Shown: piece by piece, positions 27,101 through 35,009 of the stretch | Layout: each line of letters starts with the position of its first letter | How positions within the stretch are numbered: position 1 is the first letter of the stretch | Assembly (NCBI RefSeq): GCF_001945445.1 | Contig: NZ_MSXW01000038.1 | Location: forward strand, 153,126-217,125 | Reading direction: 5' to 3' | Source: Pseudomonas sp. PA27(2017) | Lineage (GTDB): Bacteria; Pseudomonadota; Gammaproteobacteria; Pseudomonadales; Pseudomonadaceae | Length of the DNA stretch: 64,000 bases | The notes under the pieces: generated by a model | What the model was told of the DNA's origin: nothing | The model's database searches: none | Seen by the model: only the letters and a program-made list of their open reading frames with translations | Made by a program: the position numbers and the translations under genes

Positions 27101-29422
27101 CTCGTCGAGCAGGCTCTGCTTGTGCGCCTCGAAGGTTTCCAGCAGCTCCTCGCGCTTGGCGAGGATGTCACCGAGAAACTGTTCGTGATCGCCGAACTGG
27201 CTTTCCAGCTCCTCGAGCTGCACCAACAGGCGCGACAACTGTTCATCGCACTTCTCCGGGTCCTGGGCCAGCGCCAGGGCGTTGGTGATGCTCTGGCTGA
27301 ACAGTTTGAACTGCGCACCGAACTGCGCCACGGTCTCGGCCGACCCCAGGCCCTTGCGGCGCTGCTCGGCGCGCGCCTTGGCCTGGTTGAGCTTGGCGTA
27401 TACCTCGGAAATGGCATCGACGATGCGCGTGCGCTCGGTGGCGTCGTCGATCTGCAACGAGGCCATCAGCCCGGACAGCATGTCCAGGTTGCCGGCCATC
27501 TCGTTGAGGCCGGCCAGCGGCTCGGCAAGCTGGGCGACGCTCTCGGCTTTCTGCGCCTGCTCGTCGAACACCTGCAGGTCGTGGTGATAGGGCTGCAGTG
27601 CGGCGTCACCGGCCAGGAAGCGCGAGGTCGCCGCGGCGGTCTGGTCACGGGCTTCGAGCAGGGCGGTTTCCATGGCGTCGATACGCGCCACGTCGATGTA
27701 GCGGTAGTCACGAATGGTCAGCAGTTGGCCACGCTGGGCGGTGATCGCATTGAGCGCGTCGACGTATTGCTCGACCTTTTCCCAGGTATCCGAACGCACG
27801 CTTTCCAGCAGCGCCTTCTGGCGGCTTTCGGCGTCGGCCATGGCCGCGGCGGACTGCTGGCGAATGCTCTCGACTTTCTCGAACTCGTCGAGCACCAGCT
27901 CGCCGGTGGCGGCGATCTCGCGCAGCAGCGGCGCCAACTCGGCGCACTGCGGGTCGCTCAGCCAGTGATAGATATCGAACAGCCGGCGGGTGTTCTGGCA
28001 CAGCAGGCTGTAGCGCGCCACCGACACTTCACGGCTGTCGATTTCGCGGCTGAGGTTGAACAGATCGGACACCCCGCGCACCAGTTCGGCATTGCCGATG
28101 CGCCCGAAGAAACCGCTGCGCGCCGGCTGGCGGGCGGCGAACTCCTCGCTCTCGAAGGGCGTCTGCCAGACCTGCATGGGGTGAATGCGCGTGGGCTCGT
28201 CACCCTCGGCGGAGAAGATCACCATGCGCCCATCTTCCAGGCGTGCGTAGCCGTGGCCGAAGATCGGGTTCTGCAACTGGCGGGTGACCATGTTGTAGGT
28301 CAGCAGCACCGCGCGGCCTTCACCGGGGTGGTAGAAGATGTATTGCACGTCCTCGCCGTTGGGCGAGCGCACCGAGCGCTTGAAGCGCATGCCGGCCATC
28401 GATTGCTCGAAGGTCTTGTGCTCGCCATTTTGCAGGTAATACCCGCCGGGAAAGATGATGCCGTGGTCTTCGGGCAGCTGCACGCAGGCCAGGCCGATGG
28501 CGTCGATGCGTTCGACCTTGCGGGTCAGGCGGTTGAACACCAGGTAGCGCCACTGCTCCTCGCGGTACGGCAGCACCTTGAGCAGGATCAGGCTGCCCAG
28601 GGCAGCGTATTCGATCTGTGCATCGTCCAGCGACTGGGTCTTGTCCATCACCTCTTCGCGGTAGATGCCCTGGCCGCTTTCGGTGTTGTTCTCGACCTTG
28701 ATGGTCAGGTCGCCGCCGACCGTCTCGACGAATACCGTGTCGAGGATGTTCAGGTGCGGATGGCGGCCGTTGACCGTCATCTCGCGGGTGGTTTTCTGCC
28801 ACTCGAAATCGAACGGCGCCGGCAGCGCGATATCGCGCTCGCCGCGGTTGTCGATATAGCGCACGTCCTTGCCGTCGAGCGACAGCGACCAGCGGAACAC
28901 GCGGATGTCGGTGATCCGCTCGCCGATCTGGAAACTGGCCAGCAGCTTGCCGTCGCGAATCGCCAATTGCAGCAGCCGGGTGTTCTTGTAATAGGTGTAC
29001 AGCTCGTTGAAGTCGTTGACGAAGCCGCTCTGGCTCAGGAAAGTGCCGTCCAGGGCGACCGCTTCGGCTTCATAACCCTCGCTGCCCTCTACCAGGCGAT
29101 AGAGGGAGAACACGTCGGCGACCGCGGTTTCCTTCTTCAGGCCCATGAACACGTTGTAGCCGAACAGCAGCCAGTCGCCGACCTGCACGATATCGCGGGC
29201 GATGCAGTTGTTCTCGGTACGGATACGCACCCGCCCGATCACTTCCATCTGGCTGCTGCCGAACTCCTGCAGGCGCTGCTCGTTGAGCGCTTCGGTGCGC
29301 TGGCGCAGGCGCAGCCCCTGTTCCTGCAGGCGCTTGTGCAGCACCTCGTAGGCACCGCCTTCGGCCACGGCCTTGTCGAGAATGTCCTGCTGGGTGTTTT
29401 CGGCTTGGGCGTCCGACATCAT
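24185..29422 (-). CDS. Very large AAA+ ATPase ("DNA repair ATPase" / DUF3686-type)
   Basis: A 1745-residue protein. Residues 1-450 are beta-rich, propeller-like and match what is annotated as DUF3686. Residues about 500-900 are long alpha-helical, coiled-coil-like stretches rich in Glu, Gln, Arg and Leu. A MoxR-like AAA+ module lies near residues 1270-1480: Walker A PPGYGKTT (Lys at 1303), Walker B VMLYVDDI, sensor-1 VVMSGNPYT, and an arginine finger in MLANRADIYNLGD. The usual "DNA repair" label is by weak similarity only. The gene is embedded with PspA, flotillin and TerB-like genes, so a role in membrane stress is more likely. ATGATG start behind AGGA. Confidence 0.85.
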   Translation of the reverse strand: MMSDAQAENTQQDILDKAVAEGGAYEVLHKRLQEQGLRLRQRTEALNEQRLQEFGSSQMEVIGRVRIRTENNCIARDIVQVGDWLLFGYNVFMGLKKETAVADVFSLYRLVEGSEGYEAEAVALDGTFLSQSGFVNDFNELYTYYKNTRLLQLAIRDGKLLASFQIGERITDIRVFRWSLSLDGKDVRYIDNRGERDIALPAPFDFEWQKTTREMTVNGRHPHLNILDTVFVETVGGDLTIKVENNTESGQGIYREEVMDKTQSLDDAQIEYAALGSLILLKVLPYREEQWRYLVFNRLTRKVERIDAIGLACVQLPEDHGIIFPGGYYLQNGEHKTFEQSMAGMRFKRSVRSPNGEDVQYIFYHPGEGRAVLLTYNMVTRQLQNPIFGHGYARLEDGRMVIFSAEGDEPTRIHPMQVWQTPFESEEFAARQPARSGFFGRIGNAELVRGVSDLFNLSREIDSREVSVARYSLLCQNTRRLFDIYHWLSDPQCAELAPLLREIAATGELVLDEFEKVESIRQQSAAAMADAESRQKALLESVRSDTWEKVEQYVDALNAITAQRGQLLTIRDYRYIDVARIDAMETALLEARDQTAAATSRFLAGDAALQPYHHDLQVFDEQAQKAESVAQLAEPLAGLNEMAGNLDMLSGLMASLQIDDATERTRIVDAISEVYAKLNQAKARAEQRRKGLGSAETVAQFGAQFKLFSQSITNALALAQDPEKCDEQLSRLLVQLEELESQFGDHEQFLGDILAKREELLETFEAHKQSLLDERQRKAQGLLDAARRILDSLGRRTAKFTEAQELNAFFAADPLILKLRELAERLRELKDSVKADDVEARLKAARDQAVRALRDKSELFEAGGDVIKLGPRHRFAVNTQELDLTLLPRGDGLFLHLTGTDFLEPLHDAELDGLRDYWQVSLESESAALYRGEYLAGLVLDAAVRHTDGLSLDQLKAHMSQPDELLKRIREFAAPRYKEGYQKGIHDQDAMAILLRLLALREAAGLLTYSPRARGLALFFWNRWREDVEAAHWPERARTCANIRQLFGRDDGIRQLREEVLKALHGFLVRHPMPFDAALQREAAEYLVEELAAPRIEFVVSKYARDLFDGLRQHLQAAHVWEGYVQAQERLRGRPDQRWALAENWLQAYCAQQGQTHLQAYVAEAVALGLIDSDLPQRVTEADLQVRVEGLLGDHPRIQDGTLSFALHDFFQRLRHHRETFQPELQRYQNLRQEVVNRERKALRLSEFKPRPLSSFVRNKLINDVYLGFIGDNLAKQMGTAGENKRTDLMGLLMLISPPGYGKTTLMEYVAHRLGLIFMKINGPALGHEVRSIDPAQAPDATSRQELEKLNLALEMGNNVMLYVDDIQHTHPEFLQKFISLCDGTRRIEGVWKGKTKTYDMRGKKFCVVMSGNPYTESGDVFKIPDMLANRADIYNLGDTLGGMQEAFALSYIENGLTSNPVLAPLATRDMADVYRFVAKAEGKPFSANELSHSYSGAEINEIVATLQRLMQVRDVVGRVNQQYIVSAAQADQYRTEPPFKLQGSYRNMNKMAEKISAVMNDAELLQLIADHYQGESQLLTTGAEENLLKLAELRGNQTPEQLERWTQIKRDFMRNKAMGGSDSDVGARVVAQLNDLVEGVRGLARSEPTAPAAAAVPWQELLAGLERLREVPPRVEVAVQAAPQPGIQALLERLADSLQDGVLPLINAMDKKIDIDLGTHKRMGDMAQQLREIARMMGQGGEAP

Positions 29423-29453
29423 GGTCTTCCTGAATCTGCGCGGTCTGCAAGCA

Positions 29454-29476
29454 AGGCCCCGTCATGGCCGGGGCTA
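29454..29476. other. Intercistronic hairpin before the ATPase gene
   Basis: GCCCCG (29456-29461) pairs with CGGGGC (29469-29474) in the 71-base gap between the TerB-like gene and the large ATPase gene. There is no T-run. It may lower or separate ATPase expression from the upstream genes. Confidence 0.5.
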
Positions 29477-29493
29477 AACGGATGAGGCGGTGC

Positions 29494-29733
29494 TCAGGCA
29501 CCGATCTTGCGGGCGATCTCGGCGAGCTTTTCGCGCATCGCGGGGTCGAGCTCTTCGGGTTTGATGCGGGCGATGATGCGCGTCAGCACGCGGATCTCAT
29601 CATCATCGATCACGCCGTCGCGCTCGGCGATGGCCAACAACGAGCCCAGTTCGGCGGCGTCCAGGCGGCCGTCATCGGCAAAGCACTGGATGCTGCGAAA
29701 GGTCATTTCCAGGTGATCTCTTGATTGCGACAT
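29494..29733 (-). CDS. Small TerB-like protein
   Basis: A 79-residue protein starting MSQSRDHLEMTFRSIQCFAD; longer in-frame starts lack support and run into a hairpin. The segment DDGRLDAAELGSLLAIAERDGVIDDDEIRVLTRIIARI has the acidic-loop helix pattern of TerB-type (tellurite resistance, metal-binding) modules. It is shorter than a full TerB domain of about 140 residues, so this is a minimal relative or half-domain. It lies between the flotillin and ATPase genes. Confidence 0.6.
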   Translation of the reverse strand: MSQSRDHLEMTFRSIQCFADDGRLDAAELGSLLAIAERDGVIDDDEIRVLTRIIARIKPEELDPAMREKLAEIARKIGA

Positions 29734-29783
29734 GCCACTTTCCTTGTCATTGAGGCAGGCCTGGCCCGCACTGAATCGCATCA

Positions 29784-29813
29784 CAGGCTCCAGCCAGTAA
29801 CGGCTGGAGCCTG
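29784..29813. other. Strong intercistronic hairpin after the flotillin gene
   Basis: Twelve-base perfect arms CAGGCTCCAGCC (29784-29795) and GGCTGGAGCCTG (29802-29813) surround the loop AGTAAC, just after the flotillin stop. No T-run follows on the minus strand. It is likely an mRNA-stabilising or processing element that sets the ratio of flotillin to downstream products. Confidence 0.75.
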
Positions 29814-29823
29814 GCACCGCCGC

Positions 29824-31875
29824 TTACACCGCGTCGCTGTCGCTCACTACAGGCGGCTTGGCGTCGGCGGCGCGGCCCTGCAGCAAACGCGCGAGCACGT
29901 CCTGCACCACCGGGCTCTTGCCGACCACGCCTTCGATGGCCTTGCCCACCGACAGGGACTTGGCGAACGAGTTGAAGAAGTCGCCTTCGCCGCCGACGAT
30001 CTCGATCTTCGCCTTGGCCAGCGCGGTGGCCAGTACCTCGGCCTGATCCTTGGCGATGTCCTTGTTGGCGGCGATGGCGGCCATGGCTTCCTCGAAGCTC
30101 TTCTCCAGCTGCATGCGGAACTCTTCGTGCTGGCGGGCGTTGTCGCTGAGCGCATCCAGGGCACCGAACTTCTTGCCCAGACCTTCGGCTTCGGCGTTCA
30201 GGCGCTCCAGCAATACCTGAGCTTCGGCCATGCCCAGATCCTGGGTCGCCTTGGCCTTGGCCACACCGAGCTGCTCCTCGCCGCGCGCCTGGGCGCCGAG
30301 CTTCTCTTCCAGCACCTTGGCGTCGGCCAGGCCGTCTTTTTCCTTGGCGGCGGCCTGCGCTTCGGTCACGCGCGCCTGAGCCAGACCTTTCTCCTGCTCG
30401 CCCTTGGCTTCGGCGATCAGACGCTCGGCCTGCACGCGGGCTTCGGCCAGGCCTTCCTTCTCCTTGGCCGCGGCGGTGACTTCACGCACCCGCGCATCGG
30501 CCAAGCCAGGCGCGGCGCGCTCGGCTTCGATGCCTTCGGCCAGTTTCTTCTTGGCCTCGGCACTCTTGGCTGCGGCTTCCAGTTCGGCCTGGGCAAGGTT
30601 GTTGATTTCCACGGCCTTATGCTTGGAGCGGGTTTCGTCGGCTTCAGCCTGCTTGACCTGGCGCACCAGCTCCTGCTCGGCTTCGGCCTGGGCATTGAGT
30701 ACGGTGACCTGCTTGAGGCGCTCGGCTTCGGATACTTCGCGTACTTCCTTGATGCGCTCTTCTTCCTGGGCGACGGTCTTTTCCACCGCCACGCGCTCGC
30801 GCACCACGCTGGCGATGTTCTTGCGCTCTTCTTCCAGCGCCTTTTCCTTCTCGATGCGCTGCAGCTCGACCTCGCGCTCGCGGGCCACCACTTCCAGATC
30901 CTTGGCGCGGGTGACCTTCTCGACCTCGATGACCACGGCGCGCTGGCGATTCTGCTGGGCCACTTCCACTTCGCGCTGGTGGTTCTCGGCGCGGATGTCC
31001 AGCTCCTGCTGGGTCTGGATGCGCGCCTGCTCGGCCTTCAAGCGCTCTTCTTCGCGCACCTTTAGGGTTTCCGCTTCCTCACGGGCACGGATGGTTTCCA
31101 CCTCGCGTTTCTGGCGCGCCTCGGCATCGGCCTGCTGACGCTCGAGGGCCAGGGTCGCCTCACGGGTTTCGACGTTCTTCTTCTTGATCGCCAGCTCTTC
31201 GTTGCGCTCAAGGTCATTGGTGATGACGTTCTGCGCAGCGGTCAACTCGGTGATCTTGCGGATGCCTTCGGCATCGAGAATGTTGCTCGGGTCCAGGGAG
31301 CTCTTGGCGGTCTGCTCCAGGTAGTCGATGGCCACGTCCTCGAGCACGTAGCCGTTGAGGTCGTTGCCGATCACCTCGACGATGCGGTCGCGAAACTCCT
31401 GACGGTTCTCGAACAGCTGGACGAAGTCGAACTGCTTGCCGACGGTCTTCAGGGCTTCGGAGAACTTGGCGTTGAACAACTCGTTGACCGCCGCACGATC
31501 GGAGGCACGCTCCACACCGATGGCCTTGGCCACCTTGAGCACGTCTTCCTGGGTCTCGTTGACGCGCAGGTAGAAGGCCACGGTGATGTCGGCGCGCATG
31601 TTGTCGCGGCAGATCAGCCCGTCCTTGGCGCGGCGGTCGACTTCCAGGGTGATCAGGGAGATCTTCATGAACTCCTTGAGGTGGATGACCGGGTACACCA
31701 GCGCACCGGTGAAATGCACCTTGGGCGTCGACGACATGTCGTTGACGATCAGCGCGGTGCCCTGGGGAACCTTGATGTAGAAGGCCTTGAACAGGGCCAG
31801 CAGGCCGATGATCAGCAGGGCGACCAGGCCGACCCCGACCAACACGGGGATCAGCGACGGGGGAAGGTTGTACAT
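29824..31875 (-). CDS. yqiK: Flotillin-family SPFH protein (YqiK-like)
   Basis: A 683-residue protein with an N-terminal membrane helix (IPVLVGVGLVALLIIGLLALF), then an SPFH/band-7 domain to about residue 200. A very long charged coiled coil (about 200-600) rich in EAE/KAE repeats follows. The ATG at 31875 has a clean AAAGGAG ribosome site; the longer frame start at 31899 lacks one. Flotillins oligomerise into membrane microdomain scaffolds. It follows the YqiJ-like gene, the pairing found in E. coli yqiJ-yqiK, and forms the core of this operon. Confidence 0.93.
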   Translation of the reverse strand: MYNLPPSLIPVLVGVGLVALLIIGLLALFKAFYIKVPQGTALIVNDMSSTPKVHFTGALVYPVIHLKEFMKISLITLEVDRRAKDGLICRDNMRADITVAFYLRVNETQEDVLKVAKAIGVERASDRAAVNELFNAKFSEALKTVGKQFDFVQLFENRQEFRDRIVEVIGNDLNGYVLEDVAIDYLEQTAKSSLDPSNILDAEGIRKITELTAAQNVITNDLERNEELAIKKKNVETREATLALERQQADAEARQKREVETIRAREEAETLKVREEERLKAEQARIQTQQELDIRAENHQREVEVAQQNRQRAVVIEVEKVTRAKDLEVVAREREVELQRIEKEKALEEERKNIASVVRERVAVEKTVAQEEERIKEVREVSEAERLKQVTVLNAQAEAEQELVRQVKQAEADETRSKHKAVEINNLAQAELEAAAKSAEAKKKLAEGIEAERAAPGLADARVREVTAAAKEKEGLAEARVQAERLIAEAKGEQEKGLAQARVTEAQAAAKEKDGLADAKVLEEKLGAQARGEEQLGVAKAKATQDLGMAEAQVLLERLNAEAEGLGKKFGALDALSDNARQHEEFRMQLEKSFEEAMAAIAANKDIAKDQAEVLATALAKAKIEIVGGEGDFFNSFAKSLSVGKAIEGVVGKSPVVQDVLARLLQGRAADAKPPVVSDSDAV

Positions 31876-31913
31876 TGCACTCAATCTCCTTTGAGACAAA
31901 CGGAACCGACGGT

Positions 31914-32540
31914 TCAGACGCCGCGGAACTCATCCTCGGTTATCACCCGGTAGGCGTGCTGCGCCTCCAGATACTCCAGTAAAACCACGCGGTCACCGCG
32001 CTTGAAACCCAGTTGCTCGTCAGCGCGCACGCGCAGGATCAACCCCGCCCCGCCATCCTCCAGCACGGCCTCGCCATGGCTGGCAGTCACCCGCCCGCTG
32101 CGTACCACCGCGGTCTGGCCGAGCACGCTCTTGCTGCTGGTCACTTCCAGCTTGAGAAACAGCGGGCGCAGCGGCGCGCAAAGCAGACGGGTGGGCGCCA
32201 CGGCGAGCATCAGCGCCAGTACGGCGACCACGACGCCGAGCGGATAGCGCAGCCACTCCAGTGGCAACAGGCCGAGCAGCCAGAGGTCGGCGAAATAGCT
32301 GATGAACCAGGCGAAGAAGGACAGCAGCGTCAGTACCAGCGTCAGCGGTACGTCCCGCAGCTTGAGTTTGGACAGGAGCGCTGCCGCCGGGCCTTCCAGG
32401 GCGGAATCGGCCTCGACGTCGAGCACGTCGATCTCGATCAGGCCGAACGCGACGATGACCCAGTACACCACCGCCAGACACAGCAGGAAGCTGAAGATGA
32501 CCGTCGGGAACGCCAATGAGACCTGCAGGAAGATTTCCAT
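31914..32540 (-). CDS. yqiJ: YqiJ-like membrane protein with OB-fold domain
   Basis: A 208-residue protein with two or three N-terminal transmembrane regions (VIFSFLLCLAVVYWVIVAFGL, LVLTLLSFFAWFISYFADLWLLG, VVVAVLALMLAV). A C-terminal beta-rich domain of about 75 residues (VLGQTAVVRSGRVTASHGEAVLEDGG) resembles the NfeD/YqiJ OB fold. NfeD-type proteins partner SPFH/flotillin proteins in many bacteria, and the flotillin gene follows 38 bases downstream. Confidence 0.87.
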   Translation of the reverse strand: MEIFLQVSLAFPTVIFSFLLCLAVVYWVIVAFGLIEIDVLDVEADSALEGPAAALLSKLKLRDVPLTLVLTLLSFFAWFISYFADLWLLGLLPLEWLRYPLGVVVAVLALMLAVAPTRLLCAPLRPLFLKLEVTSSKSVLGQTAVVRSGRVTASHGEAVLEDGGAGLILRVRADEQLGFKRGDRVVLLEYLEAQHAYRVITEDEFRGV

Positions 32541-32559
32541 GGTTTCCTATCCCTGAAAA

Positions 32560-32586
32560 CATGGCGGAGCCTGCTGGCCCCGCCAT
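32560..32586. other. Intercistronic hairpin between pspA-like and yqiJ-like genes
   Basis: ATGGCGG (32561-32567) pairs with CCGCCAT (32580-32586) in the 72-base gap. Like the two other hairpins in this operon it lacks a T-run and may tune relative expression. Confidence 0.5.
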
Positions 32587-32612
32587 CGATGCCGCTACGA
32601 ACCAGCCTGAGA

Positions 32613-33314
32613 TCAGGGCTTGGCCTTGTCCTTGAGGCGTGCCAGCACGCTGTCGGCGCTGCTCTTGTCGGCGACGATACCGGCGGCGCGCAGCTTGGCG
32701 TCCAGCGACTCGTCAGGGTTGGAGGCCTCGGCCAGCTCGGCCGCCGCTTCCATCTTCGCCGCGCGCTCGGCCTGCTGCTGCTTGATGCGTTCCAGCGACT
32801 CGACCGCCGTGTGCAGCTTGGCCTGGGAGCCGCCGTAGCGCTGGGCCACGGCCATCTGCGCCTTCTGCACGCTTTCGGTGGCCTTGACGGTATCGACCTG
32901 CTGTTTCAGGCGTTTGATGTTGGCCTCCGCCTGGCTCACCGCCGTACGCAGCTGGGCCACGCTGGCGGCGTAGGCATCGGCCTGCTCGCGCTCGCTACCC
33001 AGTTCGATTTCCAGGTTGGCGATCTTGCCGGCCACTTCGGCGGCCAGGTCTTCCTTGCCGGTTTCCAGCGCCTTTACCGCGTACTGCTCGTACTCGGCGA
33101 TCTTGGCGGCGGACTTGCCGGCGCGCTCGGCGGCCAGCTTCTGCTTGGCCATGATTTCGGCCAAGGCTTCCTTGGATTTGCGCAGCTCGACGTCAGCGTC
33201 GCGGATTTCCTGATCGAGAATGCGCAGGGCCTGGCCATCGACCAGCGCCTCACCCATTTCGTTGGCACCGCCGCGCAGCGCCGTCAGCAATTTGCTCCAG
33301 ACGTTCATGGGCAT
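32613..33314 (-). CDS. PspA/IM30 (ESCRT-III-like) family protein
   Basis: A 233-residue, almost entirely alpha-helical protein beginning MPMNVWSKLLTALRGGANEMGEALVD. The order of helices with QEIRDADVELRKSKEALAEIMAKQKLAAERAGK and the C-terminal SLDAKLRAAGIV segment matches PspA/IM30/Vipp1, more specifically the YjfJ-type branch. These proteins bind and remodel the inner membrane under envelope stress. It sits 6 bases after the yjfI-like gene, as in E. coli yjfI-yjfJ. No PspF-type regulator is nearby. Confidence 0.92.
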   Translation of the reverse strand: MPMNVWSKLLTALRGGANEMGEALVDGQALRILDQEIRDADVELRKSKEALAEIMAKQKLAAERAGKSAAKIAEYEQYAVKALETGKEDLAAEVAGKIANLEIELGSEREQADAYAASVAQLRTAVSQAEANIKRLKQQVDTVKATESVQKAQMAVAQRYGGSQAKLHTAVESLERIKQQQAERAAKMEAAAELAEASNPDESLDAKLRAAGIVADKSSADSVLARLKDKAKP

Positions 33315-33320
33315 GTCTCC

Positions 33321-33935
33321 TTATGCACTGGCCTTGAGGAAGTCTTCGTAAGCCTCGGTCGCCTTGATGACGTTGTCCGCCAGCGTTTCGATCTCGAGCA
33401 CCACGTTGGGCAGGATCGACGAGGCGCTGAGCGCACCGAACATGGTGTAGCAGGCCTGACCGTCCGGCAGGGTTTCGAGCCCCACGCAGGACAGCGGGAA
33501 CAGCTTGTGGCTGCGCAGCACTTCCTCGTTGAAGGCGGCGGTGTCGCGCACGTCGCTGGCCGGCCAGAGCAGCGCCTCGACCACGATCTGATCACCGAAC
33601 ACGGCGATGAACAGCGGCAGATCGCCGTATTCCTTCATGGTCACGTGCAGACTGGCGTCGGCACCCTGGATCAGCTCGACGGCCGCGCGGCCATCGGCAA
33701 ACGGCTCTGTCGCCGACAGCGCGTCGAACAACGTTTGTGCAGTCCAAACCTGAGGCATGCTCACCCCCTCCTCCATTGAAGCCAGCTCCGGCTGGGGCTG
33801 GCGCAGTTTCCTTTCGACCGCCGAGAGCCTCTGGGCATGCTCGGGCAGAATCCAGACCTCCTTCTTCACCAGCCCCTGCTCACGCAGACGCTGACGGAAA
33901 AGACGCTGGTAGTGCGCAGATGATTTGTTTTCCAT
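33321..33935 (-). CDS. YjfI/DUF2170-family protein
   Basis: A 204-residue cytoplasmic protein and first gene of the membrane-stress operon. The N-terminal 50 residues are basic and ribbon-helix-like (HYQRLFRQRLREQGLVKKEVWILPEHAQRLSAVERKL), which could bind DNA. The rest (from about residue 62, WTAQTLFDALSATEPFADGRAAVELIQ) matches the YjfI/DUF2170 domain of unknown function. The combination with a twin palindrome directly upstream raises the possibility that it autoregulates the operon; this is inference. Confidence 0.8.
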   Translation of the reverse strand: MENKSSAHYQRLFRQRLREQGLVKKEVWILPEHAQRLSAVERKLRQPQPELASMEEGVSMPQVWTAQTLFDALSATEPFADGRAAVELIQGADASLHVTMKEYGDLPLFIAVFGDQIVVEALLWPASDVRDTAAFNEEVLRSHKLFPLSCVGLETLPDGQACYTMFGALSASSILPNVVLEIETLADNVIKATEAYEDFLKASA

Positions 33936-33952
33936 GAAACCCAGACTAGAGC

Positions 33953-33986
33953 ATCACATGTGATAACTCAATACATCACATGTAAT
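33953..33986. promoter_or_regulatory. Twin palindromic operator upstream of the membrane-stress operon
   Basis: ATCACATGTGAT (33953-33964, perfect 12-base palindrome) and ATCACATGTAAT (33975-33986, one mismatch) are spaced 22 bases centre to centre, two helical turns, 18-52 bases upstream of the first ATG. On the minus strand TTGAGT and TAGTCT are 17 bases apart around the proximal palindrome, giving a weak promoter candidate. The arrangement is what a cooperative dimeric repressor would use. Confidence 0.7.
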
Positions 33987-34250
33987 TTATCCGAACGGTG
34001 TGAACGAGCTCATTCGCAAGGCGCAGGAAGCCTCTCGGGCGGGAATTCAGCCGACCAACTCTAGCCCAGAAATCAACGCTCGTTCGCCAACTACGTCGCA
34101 GAGGAAGCGAATGGAAACCTGAAGGCGCTCCTGGCCGGGCGCAAGCCGCATTGATACGGGGCGGAACAGTTTTAGATAGACGCCATCAATGGGCCAGCCT
34201 TGGCAAACCGCAACGAGCCGGTATGATGCGGCACTTTTTAGGAAAGCCGC

Positions 34251-34973
34251 ATGCCGTTTCGCAGCATCCTCGCCCTGCTGTGCTTCACCCTCTGCACCTC
34301 CCTCCAAGCCGCTCCACCCCAGAGCTTCAGCCAGGCCAAGAAGATCGGCTGGACGCTCTATGAACGCCAGTCGGTGGAGTTCTATTGCGGCTGCAGCTTC
34401 AAGGGCAACCGCGTCGACCTGAAAAGCTGCGGCTACACGCCACGCAAGAATGCCAACCGCGCGGCACGCATCGAGTGGGAACACATCGTCCCGGCCTGGC
34501 AGATCGGCCATCAGCGCCAGTGTTGGCAGCATGGCGGGCGCAAGAACTGCAGCAAGAACGACAGCGTATTCCGCCGCGCCGAGGCCGACCTGCACAACTT
34601 GGTGCCGGCGATTGGCGAGGTCAATGGCGACCGCAGCAACTACGACTTCGGCTGGCTGCCGCAGAAGCCGAGCCAGTATGGCGCCTGCCCGACGGTGGTC
34701 GACTTCAAGGCGCGCAAGGTGATGCCGCGCCAGCAGGTGCGCGGCATGATCGCCCGCACCTATCTGTACATGAGCGACCGCTACCAGCTACGCCTGTCGA
34801 AACAGAACCGCCAGCTATTCAACGCCTGGAACAAGACCTACCCCGCCGAACAGTGGGAGCGCCAACGCAACCAACTGGTCGGCTGCGTGATGGGCTGGGG
34901 CAACCCCTATGTCGGCCAGCTGGACAAGCGGCTTTGCCAGCAGGCGCCGGTGGCGGCGATCAATCGGCGGTAA
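34251..34973 (+). CDS. endA: Endonuclease I (periplasmic or secreted DNase)
   Basis: A 240-residue protein with an N-terminal signal peptide (RSILALLCFTLCTSLQA). The EndA/NucM domain includes ARIEWEHIVPAWQIG, with the catalytic histidine of the beta-beta-alpha-metal motif near residue 83, and DLHNLVPAIGEVNGDRSNYDFG. Several cysteines fit periplasmic disulfides. It degrades double-stranded DNA non-specifically. It is a single gene divergent from the membrane-stress operon. Confidence 0.93.
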   Translation: MPFRSILALLCFTLCTSLQAAPPQSFSQAKKIGWTLYERQSVEFYCGCSFKGNRVDLKSCGYTPRKNANRAARIEWEHIVPAWQIGHQRQCWQHGGRKNCSKNDSVFRRAEADLHNLVPAIGEVNGDRSNYDFGWLPQKPSQYGACPTVVDFKARKVMPRQQVRGMIARTYLYMSDRYQLRLSKQNRQLFNAWNKTYPAEQWERQRNQLVGCVMGWGNPYVGQLDKRLCQQAPVAAINRR

Positions 34974-35009
34974 ATCCCGGTAACGCGCCCACTGGAGCCG
35001 ATCAGCATG

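Noticed and set aside
26327-29485. A 1052-codon open frame opposite the large ATPase gene
   Set aside because: It is a GC-rich antisense shadow: composition is low-complexity (His, Gln, Gly, Val, Arg rich), with no domain or sensible ribosome site. The ATPase on the other strand has clear motifs.
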